Positions 32,615-41,347 of a stretch of 64,000 nucleotides of DNA are shown here, piece by piece. The notes beneath the pieces are model-generated. The model was not told the DNA's origin, did not search any database, and saw only the letters and a program-made list of their open reading frames with translations. Made by a program: the position numbers and the translations under genes. Position 1 is the first letter of the stretch; the number at the start of each line of letters is the position of its first letter. This DNA is from Agromyces ramosus (GTDB lineage Bacteria; Actinomycetota; Actinomycetes; Actinomycetales; Microbacteriaceae). The stretch is from assembly GCF_004216665.1 (NCBI RefSeq), contig NZ_SGWY01000002.1, positions 1,056,350-1,120,349 on the forward strand, in the 5' to 3' direction.

Positions 32615-35479
32615 TCACTTCCGGTAGTCGCACATGGGTGTCCAGTCAGACGGAAGGAACGGCTCGAGGTCGAGAGACGACACGTACGGTTCCGTGAGTG
32701 CGCAGGCGTCGGAAGTCAGCCAAGAGGTCGGCCACAGCCGCACGCTCCCGTCGAAGTCGTATGGAGGGTCAACCGCGACCATATTGCCTGAGCCGAGCAT
32801 CATCCCGTCCGGGCTGAACGCAACCGACGTTGCCCAGTAGTCGTGGCCGGTGAGCGGTTCGCCGATCGCTTCACCGGTATCAGCACGCCACAGCCGCACT
32901 GTTCCGTCATGGCCGGCGGACACCACGAGATTGCCGTCCGGACTGAAGGCCACGGATCTCACCCAGTCGTGATGGCCTATGAGCGGCTCGCCGACCGGCT
33001 CGCCAGTGCCGACATCCCACAGCCGCACGGTCCCGTCAGTTCCCGCGGAAGCGAGCAGGTTCCCGTCCGGGCTGAACGCCACCGATGTCACTCGGTCGAG
33101 GTGACCGATGAGCGGTTCGCCGACCGGCTCGCCAGTGCCGACATCCCACAGCTGCACGATTGCGTCACTTCCGCCGGACGCGAGCAGGTTCCCGTCCGGG
33201 CTGAACGCCACCGACTCCACCCGGTCGTCGTGGCCGGTCAGCGGTTGTCCGACTGGTTCGCTGGTGCTGACGCTCCACAGTCGCACGGCCCCGTCGTCGC
33301 CGGCGGATGCGAGCAGGTTTCCGTCCGGGCTGAACGCCACCGACAACGCCTGGTAGAACTCTCGGCCGGTGAGCAGCTCACCAATCAGGTCGCTCGTGTC
33401 GGTACTCCACAGCCGCACAGCCCCGTCCTCCCCGGCGGCCGCGAGGAGAGTTCCGTCCGGGCTGAACGCCACCGACAACGCTCGGTAGTACTCTCGGCCG
33501 GTGAGCACTTGACTGATGGGGTCGCCGGTGTCCGTACTCCAAAGCTGCACCATCCCTTCGCGGCCGCCGGCCGAGGCAAGCATCTTCCCGTCCGGTGCGA
33601 TGGCGACCGATGTCACAGCTTCGTCTTGAACTCGAAGGGCTTCGCCGATCGGATCGCTGGTGCTGATGTGCCACAACCGCACGGTCCCGTCGTAGCCCGC
33701 GGACGCGAGCAGATCTCCGTCAGGGCTGAAGGAGACCGACGTGACTCTGACGCCGCGTCCACTAAGCGGTTCGCCGATCGGATCACCGGTGCCAACATCC
33801 CATAACCGTATGGTCCCGTCCTCGCTGGCGGAGGCGAGCAGACTCCCGTCGGGGCTGAAGTCCAATGACGACACCATGTCGTCATGGCCGGTGAGCGGCT
33901 CGCCGACCGGCTCGCCCGTTGCTGAATCCCAGAGCTGCACGGGCCCCTCATAGGTGCCGATGGCGAGCAGATCCCCGCTCGGGTTCAACGCCGCGGACAG
34001 TGCTGAGAGGTATTCGCCGGTGAGCGGTTCCCCCATTGGATCGCCCGTTTCTGGATCCCATAGGCGCATGGCCCAGTCAGGACCTGCTGAAGCGAGCAGA
34101 CTTCCGTTCTGGCTGAAGGCCAGCGGCTTCACCCGGTAGTCGTAATCCGTGAGCGGCTGCCCGATGAACTCGCCCGTACCCGGATCCCAGAGCCGCACGG
34201 AGTCGATTCCGCCAGTCGCAAGCGTGGTCCCGTCGGGACTGAATGCAACCGACACCACATCTGCATTGTGGCCCGTGAGCGGTTCTCCGATTGAAACGCC
34301 TCTGTCGGGATCCCACAGCCGAACCGTTTCGTCTTCACCTGCTGTAGCCAGCAGCTTGCCGTCCGGGCTGAACGCCACGGACTCCACGACGCCGACATGG
34401 CCAGCAAGCGGTTCTCCGATCGGATCTCCGGTGTTCGGATCCCACAGCCGCACAGCTCCGTCGTCACCCGCCGAGGCGAGCAAGCCACCGTCCGGGCTGA
34501 ACGCAACTGACATGACCCGGTCGACGTGGCCGGTCAGCGGTCGACCGATCTGATGCGCCGCCTTCGTCATTGCTGCGCGCCGAGCTTCCCAGACCGCTTC
34601 AACCGCCCGCGAGGGGCCTGTGCTCGTCGCGCCCTGGGCTTCGGCAGCCAATGCAAGGGCTAGCGCCGGGTTGTCGTCCACGACAACCTGCGACTCGGAA
34701 ACGAGGGCCTGCCCTACCGCCTGGTCGCGTTGACGCCGGGCCTCGTCGCGCTGGGCTTGCGCCTCGGCGGCCTGCAGCAGCGCCGCGACCCCTGCCACGA
34801 CAGCCAGCAGGGTGAGGACGGCGAGGACGGCGACGGCGGCGCGGCGCAGCCTGCGCTCACGGCGCTGCTGGCGGAGATCCTCACCCGCGAGCTCGGACTT
34901 CTCCTTGCCTTGCATGGGCGCGGCCAGATCGGTGACACGCTCGCGGAATCCGGGTGCCCTGGGATCCCACGGCGCATCCCCGCTGATGTCCACGTAGAAG
35001 GGTTGGGCGGGAAGGACACCTGGATGGGTCAACAACTCGGGCGCTGCGGAGGAGCGGGCGGGGTCGAAGCATCCTTCCGACTCGTCCCACTCCAAGGTTC
35101 CGTCAGCGATGACCAGGAACAGGCGCTCCGGTCCCTTCCGGTCCAGCCAATAGGAGAGCTCCTTGTCCACCCATCTCGACGATGCCGCCTTCGGCGAGAG
35201 CAGTACGACCATATGGCGGGACGCATCCATCGCCGCGGCCACCTTCTCCCAGAGATCGGGGCTTGCCGTGAGGTCGGTGGAATCACGGAACACCCGCAGC
35301 GCACGCAACTGCCCGAACCGGCGACCGATGGACGCCAGACCACGCTGTACGCCCCGGGCCGGTGCACTGTCGTGGTGGCTGTACGACAGGAACGCGTCGA
35401 AGCTGAACCCGTCCGGTCCTTCCCGAGTTGCCGGCGTGGTGTCTGTCGATTGCGCGGATCTATTACGTGGGCTGTACAT
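32615..35479 (-). CDS. TIR-transmembrane-WD40 (14 repeats) protein
   Basis: The 954-residue protein begins with a TIR domain (residues 26-140: FDAFLSYSHHDSAPARGVQR, RVFRDSTDLTASPDLWEKVA, ASSRWVDKELSYWLDRKG with Glu107 at the NADase/catalytic-Glu position). One transmembrane helix follows at 213-236 (RRAAVAVLAVLTLLAVVAGV) and then a helical linker. Fourteen WD40 repeats (305-945, each about 43 residues, H-x-x-x-V-x-S-V-A-F-S-P-D-G through R-L-W) predict two seven-bladed propellers. A Cys-containing tail ends SDWTPMCDYRK. TIR domains of this kind cleave NAD+ or signal in immunity. Third-position G+C is visibly lower than in neighbours. Confidence 0.88.
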   Translation of the reverse strand: MYSPRNRSAQSTDTTPATREGPDGFSFDAFLSYSHHDSAPARGVQRGLASIGRRFGQLRALRVFRDSTDLTASPDLWEKVAAAMDASRHMVVLLSPKAASSRWVDKELSYWLDRKGPERLFLVIADGTLEWDESEGCFDPARSSAAPELLTHPGVLPAQPFYVDISGDAPWDPRAPGFRERVTDLAAPMQGKEKSELAGEDLRQQRRERRLRRAAVAVLAVLTLLAVVAGVAALLQAAEAQAQRDEARRQRDQAVGQALVSESQVVVDDNPALALALAAEAQGATSTGPSRAVEAVWEARRAAMTKAAHQIGRPLTGHVDRVMSVAFSPDGGLLASAGDDGAVRLWDPNTGDPIGEPLAGHVGVVESVAFSPDGKLLATAGEDETVRLWDPDRGVSIGEPLTGHNADVVSVAFSPDGTTLATGGIDSVRLWDPGTGEFIGQPLTDYDYRVKPLAFSQNGSLLASAGPDWAMRLWDPETGDPMGEPLTGEYLSALSAALNPSGDLLAIGTYEGPVQLWDSATGEPVGEPLTGHDDMVSSLDFSPDGSLLASASEDGTIRLWDVGTGDPIGEPLSGRGVRVTSVSFSPDGDLLASAGYDGTVRLWHISTSDPIGEALRVQDEAVTSVAIAPDGKMLASAGGREGMVQLWSTDTGDPISQVLTGREYYRALSVAFSPDGTLLAAAGEDGAVRLWSTDTSDLIGELLTGREFYQALSVAFSPDGNLLASAGDDGAVRLWSVSTSEPVGQPLTGHDDRVESVAFSPDGNLLASGGSDAIVQLWDVGTGEPVGEPLIGHLDRVTSVAFSPDGNLLASAGTDGTVRLWDVGTGEPVGEPLIGHHDWVRSVAFSPDGNLVVSAGHDGTVRLWRADTGEAIGEPLTGHDYWATSVAFSPDGMMLGSGNMVAVDPPYDFDGSVRLWPTSWLTSDACALTEPYVSSLDLEPFLPSDWTPMCDYRK
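32850..34550 (-). repeat. Tandem ~129-bp WD40-coding DNA repeats
   Basis: Fourteen in-frame units, most 129 bp, of varied divergence. Units near 33.0, 33.1 and 33.2 kb are almost identical in long stretches (for example GTCCGGGCTGAACGCCACCG recurs), a sign of recent unit duplication or gene conversion. Confidence 0.75.
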
Positions 35480-35705
35480 CGTGTGCCGCTTTGTCCAATA
35501 TCAGTGCCGGGACATCTCCGGGGTTGGGCAACCCCGGTGTACGTCTCGAACCTCTCCCACAAATACTCCTCGTATCGGCGGTCTGCCAGCCTCCGGGGCA
35601 GCCCGGAATCGTCGGGATCCGCTTTCGCTCGGCAACACGGCGAGTGTCCGGAACGGAGCAGGACGACGAGCTGGTCTGGCAGGGGGATCGAAACTCTTGA
35701 CCTCG
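35480..35705. other. Leader of the TIR gene and gene-free stretch
   Basis: No gene found. A perfect 8-bp hairpin with 4-nt loop (CCGGGGTT/AACCCCGG, 35518-35537) lies 39 bp upstream of the TIR-WD40 ATG, within its likely leader, and could attenuate transcription. Confidence 0.5.
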
Positions 35706-35739
35706 GAAGTCCCGGAAACCCTTTGGTTCCCAGGACTTC
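35706..35739 (-). terminator. Terminator-like hairpin beside the first tRNA-Pro remnant
   Basis: GAAGTCCCGGAAACC against GGTTCCCAGGACTTC, with two mismatches. It closely matches the hairpin that follows the intact tRNA-Pro at 43.78 kb. Confidence 0.65.
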
Positions 35740-35775
35740 GGTCGGGCTGACAGGGTTTGAACCTGCGACCCCTTG
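35740..35775 (-). repeat. 3'-end remnant of tRNA-Pro (att-like), copy 1
   Basis: On the minus strand it reads AAGGGGTCGCAGG-TTCAAAC-CCTGTCAGCCCGACC, the T-arm and acceptor 3' strand of tRNA-Pro. The T-loop differs by one base from the intact gene, and the terminal CCA is CCG. The 5' half is missing. It marks the outer edge of the island. Confidence 0.8.
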
Positions 35776-36024
35776 GAGGATCCGAGCGTCTGCCGGTCAC
35801 TCCCGAAAATCTCCGGAACCCTCAGACTCCCTCGTGTTTACAGGGAACCGGACGGTTCGCTGACGCCGAGCTCACCCGGTCACCTGGGTCACTCACGGGT
35901 CGATCTGATGGGTAGAAGATGGGAATGGGATGTACCCAGCAGTCGCCGATCGTCTTCTCCGCGTGGGGCGTGGTCGAAACCCGAACAGTTCGGAACGCGC
36001 CCCCGGTCGCTCGCCGTCACGCGG
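35776..36024. other. Sequence homologous to the flank of tRNA-Pro remnant 2
   Basis: It shares GGAGGAT, GGGAACC, GTTCGC and GATGGGTAG words, in the same order and similar spacing, with 41385-41530. No gene was found. It is probably an old element end or the ancestral tRNA flank. Confidence 0.5.
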
Positions 36025-36030
36025 TACCCT
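36025..36030 (+). promoter_or_regulatory. Leaderless -10 of the DUF2252 gene
   Basis: TACCCT ends 6 nt before the ATG at 36037. Confidence 0.5.
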
Positions 36031-36036
36031 GCCCAC

Positions 36037-37428
36037 ATGGGCAACGGCGAGCGACGGTCACCCGCGAATGAAGCCGGGCGCCGGGTGCGCAAGCGTCTGC
36101 CGCGGCGAGGCTTGGCCGAGCTGGTCCTCCCCGTCGACCGGGATCCCATGGGCATCCTCGAGGAGCAGAACGCGTCGAGACTGAAGGATCTCGTGCCGGT
36201 GCGGGTGGGTCGGATGCTGCAATCGCCGTTCTCGTTCTACCGGGGCACGGCGGCGGTCATGGCGGCCGACCTGCGCGGTGCACCCACCACCGACCTCGAG
36301 GTCGTCTCCTGCGGCGACGCCCACATCTCGAACTTCGGCTTCTTCGCCTCGCCCGAACGCGCGCTCGTCTTCGACCTCAACGACTTCGACGAGGGCGGCG
36401 TCGCGCCGTGGGAGTGGGACGTGCGCCGGCTCACCGCGAGCGTGTACATCAGCGGGCGCGACATCGGCTCGAGCGAGGACGCATGCCGCGACGCGGCCTT
36501 CGCCGCGGCTGACGCGTACCGCGAGATGTTGCGGAGCTATTGCCGCCTCTCCACGCGAGAGCGCTACTACACCCGGGTCGACACGTCCTCGGTCGCACGT
36601 CACCTCGGCGAGAAAGGCGAGCGGACGGTCCGCAAAGCGGCGAAGAAGGCTCGCGCACGCACGTCCGAGCGGCTCCTGCAGCGCCTGACGACGATTTCGG
36701 TCGACGGCGGCATCCGCATCGTCGATCAACCTCCCATCCTGCGCCACGTCGACCACGCGACGTTGGGCGAGGTCACCGACCTCTTCACCCAATACCGCGC
36801 GACCCTGCGCGAGGACATCGCGTTCCTGCTGGAGCAGTACCGCGTGGTCGACTTCGCCCTGCGGGTCGTCGGTGTCGGCAGCGTCGGCACCCGCTGCTAC
36901 CTGCTCGCAGTCGAGGGCCCCACCGGCGACATGCTGTTCCTCCAGGCCAAGGAGGCTCCGCCGTCCGTCCTGACGACGTACGGGGGCCGGCGGTCGATCA
37001 TCCCCGGTCGCCCCGGCGTGACTGACTTCATCGAGGGTCACCGCGTCGTCGCCGCCCAGCGGATCCTGCAGGCGAACTCCGACCTTTTCGTCGGATGGAT
37101 GCGCGGCTGGGCCGGTGACTCCGCGGACCGTTACCGGGTGGACTACTACTGGCGGCAGTTCCGCGACATGAAGGGGTCGATCGAGCCGGACACGCTCGAC
37201 ACCGAACAGTTCCGCTCGTACGGTGCGCTGTGCGCCGCACTCCTGGCTCGGGCGCACGGGCAGTCCCCCGCCTCGGCTGCGATCGTGGGCTACCTCGGCC
37301 GATCCGAGGAATTCGCCGAGGCGACGGCGGCATGGTCGGCCGCGTACGCCGATGTCGCCGAGGCCGACTTCGAGCTGCTGCGCCGAGCCGTCGCATCCGG
37401 ACGCCTCTCGGCCGAGACCGGAGTCTGA
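36037..37428 (+). CDS. DUF2252 family (kinase-like fold) protein
   Basis: The 463-residue DUF2252 protein carries the catalytic-loop-like VVSCGDAHISNFGFF and the metal-loop-like ALVFDLNDFDEGGVAPWEWD, an arrangement resembling the aminoglycoside phosphotransferase/kinase fold. VDYYWRQFRDMKGS near residue 370 is also typical. The substrate is unknown. The start is fixed by TACCCT 6 nt upstream, which excludes the longer in-frame extension through the tRNA remnant. It is the first gene inside the left segment of the island and stands alone there. Confidence 0.85.
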   Translation: MGNGERRSPANEAGRRVRKRLPRRGLAELVLPVDRDPMGILEEQNASRLKDLVPVRVGRMLQSPFSFYRGTAAVMAADLRGAPTTDLEVVSCGDAHISNFGFFASPERALVFDLNDFDEGGVAPWEWDVRRLTASVYISGRDIGSSEDACRDAAFAAADAYREMLRSYCRLSTRERYYTRVDTSSVARHLGEKGERTVRKAAKKARARTSERLLQRLTTISVDGGIRIVDQPPILRHVDHATLGEVTDLFTQYRATLREDIAFLLEQYRVVDFALRVVGVGSVGTRCYLLAVEGPTGDMLFLQAKEAPPSVLTTYGGRRSIIPGRPGVTDFIEGHRVVAAQRILQANSDLFVGWMRGWAGDSADRYRVDYYWRQFRDMKGSIEPDTLDTEQFRSYGALCAALLARAHGQSPASAAIVGYLGRSEEFAEATAAWSAAYADVAEADFELLRRAVASGRLSAETGV

Positions 37429-37745
37429 CCGCGGTTCGGGGCGTGCACCTCCGGACCCCGACGCGAGATTCCAGGAGCCAGCGGGCCACACTGCGCCGAC
37501 GGCGGCGCTGCCGCGACCAGGCCGGCAAGCCCGAGGAGTCGCACGCCTCTGAGCGGCAGGGCCTCCGTGAGGGCCGGTGGGATGATTCAGCCGCCCATGG
37601 TGCGCGGATCTCCTTCCAGTCGACCACGTTCCGCGGGACGGTCAGGAGCGGCCGGTGCTGGTGGTGCGCCAGGTGAGTCAGCGCCCGGTCCGGGCGGGCG
37701 GCCAGGTGGCGGTGTCGATGTCCGCCCTGGTGCCAGCCACGCGGG
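37429..37745. other. Gene-free interval between DUF2252 and TetR
   Basis: No convincing gene, RNA or terminator was seen. Both flanking genes end here (convergent). Confidence 0.5.
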
Positions 37746-38342
37746 TCAGGTGGGTTGGATGGCATCCATTGCCTGGTCGAGCAGCTCGCCGAACGGCTGT
37801 GCCTGGTTGGTGGTGAGCCAGGTGGTCCAGGCCGCGAGGAGGCAGGAGAAGGCCGCACCGACGATCGCCGCGGTGCGCGGGTCGGCCGGATCTGACCGGC
37901 CGGTGCGGGTGCGCGCCTCGTCGAGCACAAGCTCCTGCATCCGCGACACCCGGTCGAGGTAGCTGGCGTTGAGCGTCGGATGGTCCCGCACGATCTTCTC
38001 CATGGCGACCGTTGTGGCTCCCCGGGCTTCGCTCTCAAAGTATTCGGCGACCCGGCCGAACACCTGCCGCAGCGACACCCAGATGGGTTCGTCGGCCGGG
38101 CGGGCGGCCAGGTCCTCGGCGAGCTGCTCCCCGAGGACCTCGTACTTGCCCATGACGAGCTCTTCCTTCGACGCGAAGTAGCGGAAGAACGTGCGCTTGG
38201 ACATGCCGGCCGCTGCCGCCAGGTCGTCGATGGTGGTCTCGTCGTAACCCTTTTCGACGAACAGGTCCACGGCGAGCTGCGCCAGCTCCCCGCGGACGGC
38301 CCGGCGGGTGCGTTCCCGGACTGGAAGTGGATGGCTCTGCAT
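37746..38342 (-). CDS. TetR-family transcriptional repressor
   Basis: A 198-residue TetR regulator: ELAQLAVDLFVEKGYDETTI, then DDLAAAAGMSKRTFFRYFAS-KEEL is a complete HTH, and the C-terminal ligand/dimer domain runs from about residue 85 (YFESEARGATTVAMEKIVRD). It is divergent from a DJ-1/PfpI gene and an SDR gene, with a 15-bp palindrome overlapping a sigma70-like promoter between them, so it very probably represses that pair. The ATG at 38342 is preferred over an upstream in-frame start at 38378, which would overlap the operator. Confidence 0.9.
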   Translation of the reverse strand: MQSHPLPVRERTRRAVRGELAQLAVDLFVEKGYDETTIDDLAAAAGMSKRTFFRYFASKEELVMGKYEVLGEQLAEDLAARPADEPIWVSLRQVFGRVAEYFESEARGATTVAMEKIVRDHPTLNASYLDRVSRMQELVLDEARTRTGRSDPADPRTAAIVGAAFSCLLAAWTTWLTTNQAQPFGELLDQAMDAIQPT

Positions 38343-38371
38343 GACGACAACAATACCACGCGGACGCACAC

Positions 38372-38402
38372 TTGACACCGAGTGTCATTTATGGCGTATA
38401 GT
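38372..38402 (+). promoter_or_regulatory. Promoter with TetR operator for the DJ-1/SDR genes
   Basis: TTGACA (38372-38377), 19-bp spacer, TATAGT (38397-38402). The palindrome TGACAC-CGA-GTGTCA (38373-38387) overlaps the -35, the classic place for TetR repression. Confidence 0.7.
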
Positions 38403-38475
38403 AGCTGTCGAGCCGATAAGTGACATGGGCGGCCTGCCCTCACCCCGGCCGACAGAATCCAGAAGGAGCAACGTC

Positions 38476-39522
38476 ATGCCCACCACCAAGCGCCGCGCAC
38501 TGATCCTCATCTCGTCCGGCCGCCAGCTGCCGCTGGCCGCGCCGGTCGAGGTCACGTCGATCTCGACCGGGTTCTTCCTGGTCGAGATGGCCCAGGTATT
38601 CAAGGAGTTCGAGAACGACTACGAGTTCACCTTCGCCACCCCCGACGGCAACGCCCCGCAACTCGACATCAATGGCATGGCCCTGTCCGTGCAGTCCATC
38701 GAGAAGACCGGCGCCAAGACCCTCCCCATGCGCATGCAGCAGCGCCGCCGCTCGTTCGACGTGAGCAGCTTCCGGCAGCGCCACCCCGAGCTGGTCGCCC
38801 GCCGCGAGCAGGAAGTCCGGCTGCTGGAGCGGCACATCGGCCGGATCCCGGTCTCCGAACTACTGCCCAACAGCGAGCCGGAGCTCGCCGAGTACCGCCC
38901 CGAACTGATCCGCCGCCTCAACAAGCTGCCCGAGGGCACCTTCCACTCGCTGCAGGAACTCGTCCTGCGCCACCGCGACCCAGCCGACCCGTTCACCTTC
39001 GCCGACTTCGACTTCATCCACGCCCCCGGCGGTCACGCCCCCATGGTCGACTTCCGCGACGACCCGTGGCTCGGCGAAACCCTCCACGTGGCCCGGGAGA
39101 ACGACGTCACCATCTCGCTGATCTGCCACGCGCCCATCGCGGTGACCTCCACCCGGCAGCGCGTCGACGCACAGGGCCGCCCCTACCTCGTCAGCGACAA
39201 CCCGTTCCTCGCCGCCCCCATCTCGACCGTCCCCACGATCGGCGAGCGGTTCGCGCTGCGGTTCCTCTACCCCCGCGTCCCCGGCAAGACCACCCGACTG
39301 CCCTACTTCGTCGACGTGGCCATCAAGGAAGCCGGCTTCACCCTCGCGACCTCCCCCAACATCTCCGCCCCGCTCCTGGCCTACGAGCCGTCAGTACGGC
39401 TGCTCACCGGCAACGGCCCGCAGGCCATCGACCAGCAGGCCGCCAAGCTGCGCAGCATCCTCACCAGCACCCGAACCGCCCAGCGCACCAGCGACAAGCA
39501 GCTGAGCAAGACAAGCAGCTGA
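38476..39522 (+). CDS. DJ-1/PfpI superfamily protein (Hsp31-like)
   Basis: A 348-residue DJ-1/PfpI protein. IHAPGGHAPMVDFRDDPWLG and TISLICHAPIAVTST hold the conserved Gly-rich loop and the nucleophile-elbow Cys-His. The extra N-terminal region (to about residue 170) resembles the long Hsp31/type 1 glutamine amidotransferase-like members that act as glyoxalase III, deglycase or chaperone. The start is supported by AGAAGGAG. It is transcribed from a TetR-controlled promoter and followed on the same strand by an SDR gene, a typical electrophile-response module. Confidence 0.87.
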   Translation: MPTTKRRALILISSGRQLPLAAPVEVTSISTGFFLVEMAQVFKEFENDYEFTFATPDGNAPQLDINGMALSVQSIEKTGAKTLPMRMQQRRRSFDVSSFRQRHPELVARREQEVRLLERHIGRIPVSELLPNSEPELAEYRPELIRRLNKLPEGTFHSLQELVLRHRDPADPFTFADFDFIHAPGGHAPMVDFRDDPWLGETLHVARENDVTISLICHAPIAVTSTRQRVDAQGRPYLVSDNPFLAAPISTVPTIGERFALRFLYPRVPGKTTRLPYFVDVAIKEAGFTLATSPNISAPLLAYEPSVRLLTGNGPQAIDQQAAKLRSILTSTRTAQRTSDKQLSKTSS

Positions 39523-39811
39523 TCAAGTAACCGTGACCATCCACTCTGCCGGCCGCACAGTGAACGACCCGGTCGAGCAGATGGATCACTGGATCGGTGG
39601 CGGGCTGATGCGGCCCGCCAGATCACCGGGGCGAGCTTCCCGCACGAGATTCAGGCCCCTCGAGAGTCCGTTTCCGGTGACATCAGTGCAAGGCCGCTGA
39701 CCGTGGAGCTGCGGGCCGCTACCGCCGCCCACCTCCACAACGAACTCAACACAATCCGGATAGCCCTCCACTTGCGGGTGGCCGTCCATACCAACAGGAG
39801 GTATTTACATC
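39523..39811. other. Spacer between the DJ-1 and SDR genes
   Basis: 289 bp without a complete gene. An AACAGGAGG ribosome site for the SDR lies at its end. It may contain decayed coding sequence, but no family was recognised. Confidence 0.4.
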
Positions 39812-40630
39812 ATGAGCGAAGTTTGGTTCATCACCGGGGCGTCGAAAGGCTTTGGCCGCGAGTTCGCCCTCGCCGCCCTCGAGCGTGGCGATAAGGTCGC
39901 AGCGACCGCCCGCAACACGGACACTCTGAATGACCTGGTCGAGCAGTACGGCGACGCCGTCCTCCCGGTCAAGCTCGACGTCACCAACCGCGACCAGGTG
40001 TTCGCCGCGGTGACGTCCGCGCACGAGACGTTCGGGCGGATCGACGTCGTCATCAACAACGCGGGCTACGGGCTCTTCGGAACGGTCGAGGAGATCACCG
40101 AACAGCAGCTGCGGGACCAGCTCGAGACGAACCTATTCGGCGTTTTCCATGTCACCCAGGCGGTCCTCCCGATCCTCCGCGAGCAGCGCGCGGGCCACAT
40201 CATCCAGATCTCGACCATGGGCGGCATCGTCGCGTTCCCGACCCTCAGTGCCTACCATGCGTCGAAGTGGGCACTGGAAGGGATGACGGACGCACTCGCT
40301 CAAGAAGTCGCCGGCTTCGGCATCAAGGTCACCCTGGTCGAACCCGGCGGCTTCGCCACCGACTGGTCCGGTGCATCCGCCATCGTCGCCGAGGCGCATC
40401 CCGCGTACGCGGCTCTGCACGAGAACATGGCCGCGCAGCGGGCGCAGGTCGTACTCCCGGAGCCGGTCGGCTTCAAGTCCGCGATCCTCAAGGTCGTGGA
40501 CGCCGAGGTCGCTCCGAAGCGTGTCTTCTTCGGGGAGGGGCCGACTCAGATGGCACCGCAGGTATACCAGCAGCGCCTGGCCGAGTGGGCCGAGTGGGCG
40601 CACGTGTCCAAGGCCGCAGAAGGCAAGTAG
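39812..40630 (+). CDS. Short-chain dehydrogenase/reductase
   Basis: The 272-residue classical SDR has the cofactor site VWFITGASKGFGREFALAAL (TGxxxGxG), the NADP-type Arg after the second strand (ATARNTD), INNAGYGLFGTVEE (NNAG), and the catalytic Ser (IIQISTMGG) with Tyr-Lys (YHASKWALEG). A substrate loop WSGASAIVAEAHPAYAAL follows. Oxidoreductases of this subgroup act on small carbonyls. Together with the DJ-1 gene and the TetR repressor it suggests a response to reactive aldehydes. The start follows AGGAGGT. Confidence 0.93.
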   Translation: MSEVWFITGASKGFGREFALAALERGDKVAATARNTDTLNDLVEQYGDAVLPVKLDVTNRDQVFAAVTSAHETFGRIDVVINNAGYGLFGTVEEITEQQLRDQLETNLFGVFHVTQAVLPILREQRAGHIIQISTMGGIVAFPTLSAYHASKWALEGMTDALAQEVAGFGIKVTLVEPGGFATDWSGASAIVAEAHPAYAALHENMAAQRAQVVLPEPVGFKSAILKVVDAEVAPKRVFFGEGPTQMAPQVYQQRLAEWAEWAHVSKAAEGK

Positions 40631-40651
40631 AAAACGCCGGGCCTGCGGGCC

Positions 40652-41029
40652 ATGACACGCCCACACCACGGCGTGCACCCGCACCACAGGGGAATCCAGC
40701 CATTGGTGGAGCTGTCGGTCGCGGGATCCCGGAGCGGAGCGAGGCCGGCGTCGGCGATGAGATCGAGTTCTCGGTGGACGCGAGGGGTTCCACCAGGCAC
40801 GGGCAGGATCGCGAAGGTGGAATGGGACTTCGACGGGACTGGCACGTACCCGACCGCAAGGGCGACGAAGAACCCAATGGTGAAGAACCTGAAAGCGACG
40901 CACACGTTCACCGAGTCGGGCACTTGGTTCGCGGTCGTGCGCGTCACCGTCCAGCGGGAGTAGTCCAACACGAATGACCCGTTCACACGGGCGCAGAACC
41001 TCGACCGGGTCCGGGTCGTCGTTCACTGA
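40652..41029 (+). pseudogene. Decayed C-terminal PKD-like domain, several frameshifts
   Basis: Three reading frames must be joined to read one ordered domain: GIQPLVELSVAG, then (shifted) AGVGDEIEFSVDARG, then back to VPPGTGRIAKVEWDFDGTGT, ATHTFTESGTWFAVVRVTVQ and finally NDPFTRAQNLDRVRVVVH with a stop at 41029. This is the Ig/PKD-like tail (V-x-A-E-W-D-F-D-G) that ends a family of actinobacterial secreted or hydrolase-associated proteins. The N-terminal part of the parent gene is gone. It shows that this island segment is decaying. Confidence 0.7.
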
Positions 41030-41310
41030 TACGCCGAGCCCGAGCCCTTCGGGCGCAAGACGACCGGGCGTCGCCATGCGCCCGAAGGGGACCGGACGGA
41101 GTGACGACATGGCCGACGTCTGGCCGCCATCGGCCACCGGTCAGCCACCCTGGCGTCAAGCGAAAGCAGAAATCGCTCACAATGCACTCGGCACAGTTCT
41201 GGCAGCAAGGACGCCTCGACCGGTGACAACACTCAACAACCGCAACCCGTCGAAGACGCTCACGACGACGGTGTGCGGGCGGGGTGGTAGGCGAGAGCCG
41301 AGCGAAAAGC

Positions 41311-41336
41311 CCCGGCAGATTTCCACATCTACCGGG
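41311..41336 (-). terminator. Terminator-like hairpin beside tRNA-Pro remnant 2
   Basis: CCCGG-x-AGAT pairs with ATCT-x-CCGGG around TTCCAC. On the minus strand it is followed by CTTTTCG. It occupies the same place as the hairpin downstream of the intact tRNA. Confidence 0.6.
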
Positions 41337-41347
41337 ACTCTTGTCGT

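Noticed and set aside
32850..34550. Regular DNA repeats that look like a CRISPR or satellite array
   Set aside because: They are ~129-bp coding units in one frame of the TIR-WD40 protein, without spacers.
36058..37491. Long minus-strand ORF of 477 codons
   Set aside because: Antisense shadow of the DUF2252 gene, low complexity with no fold.
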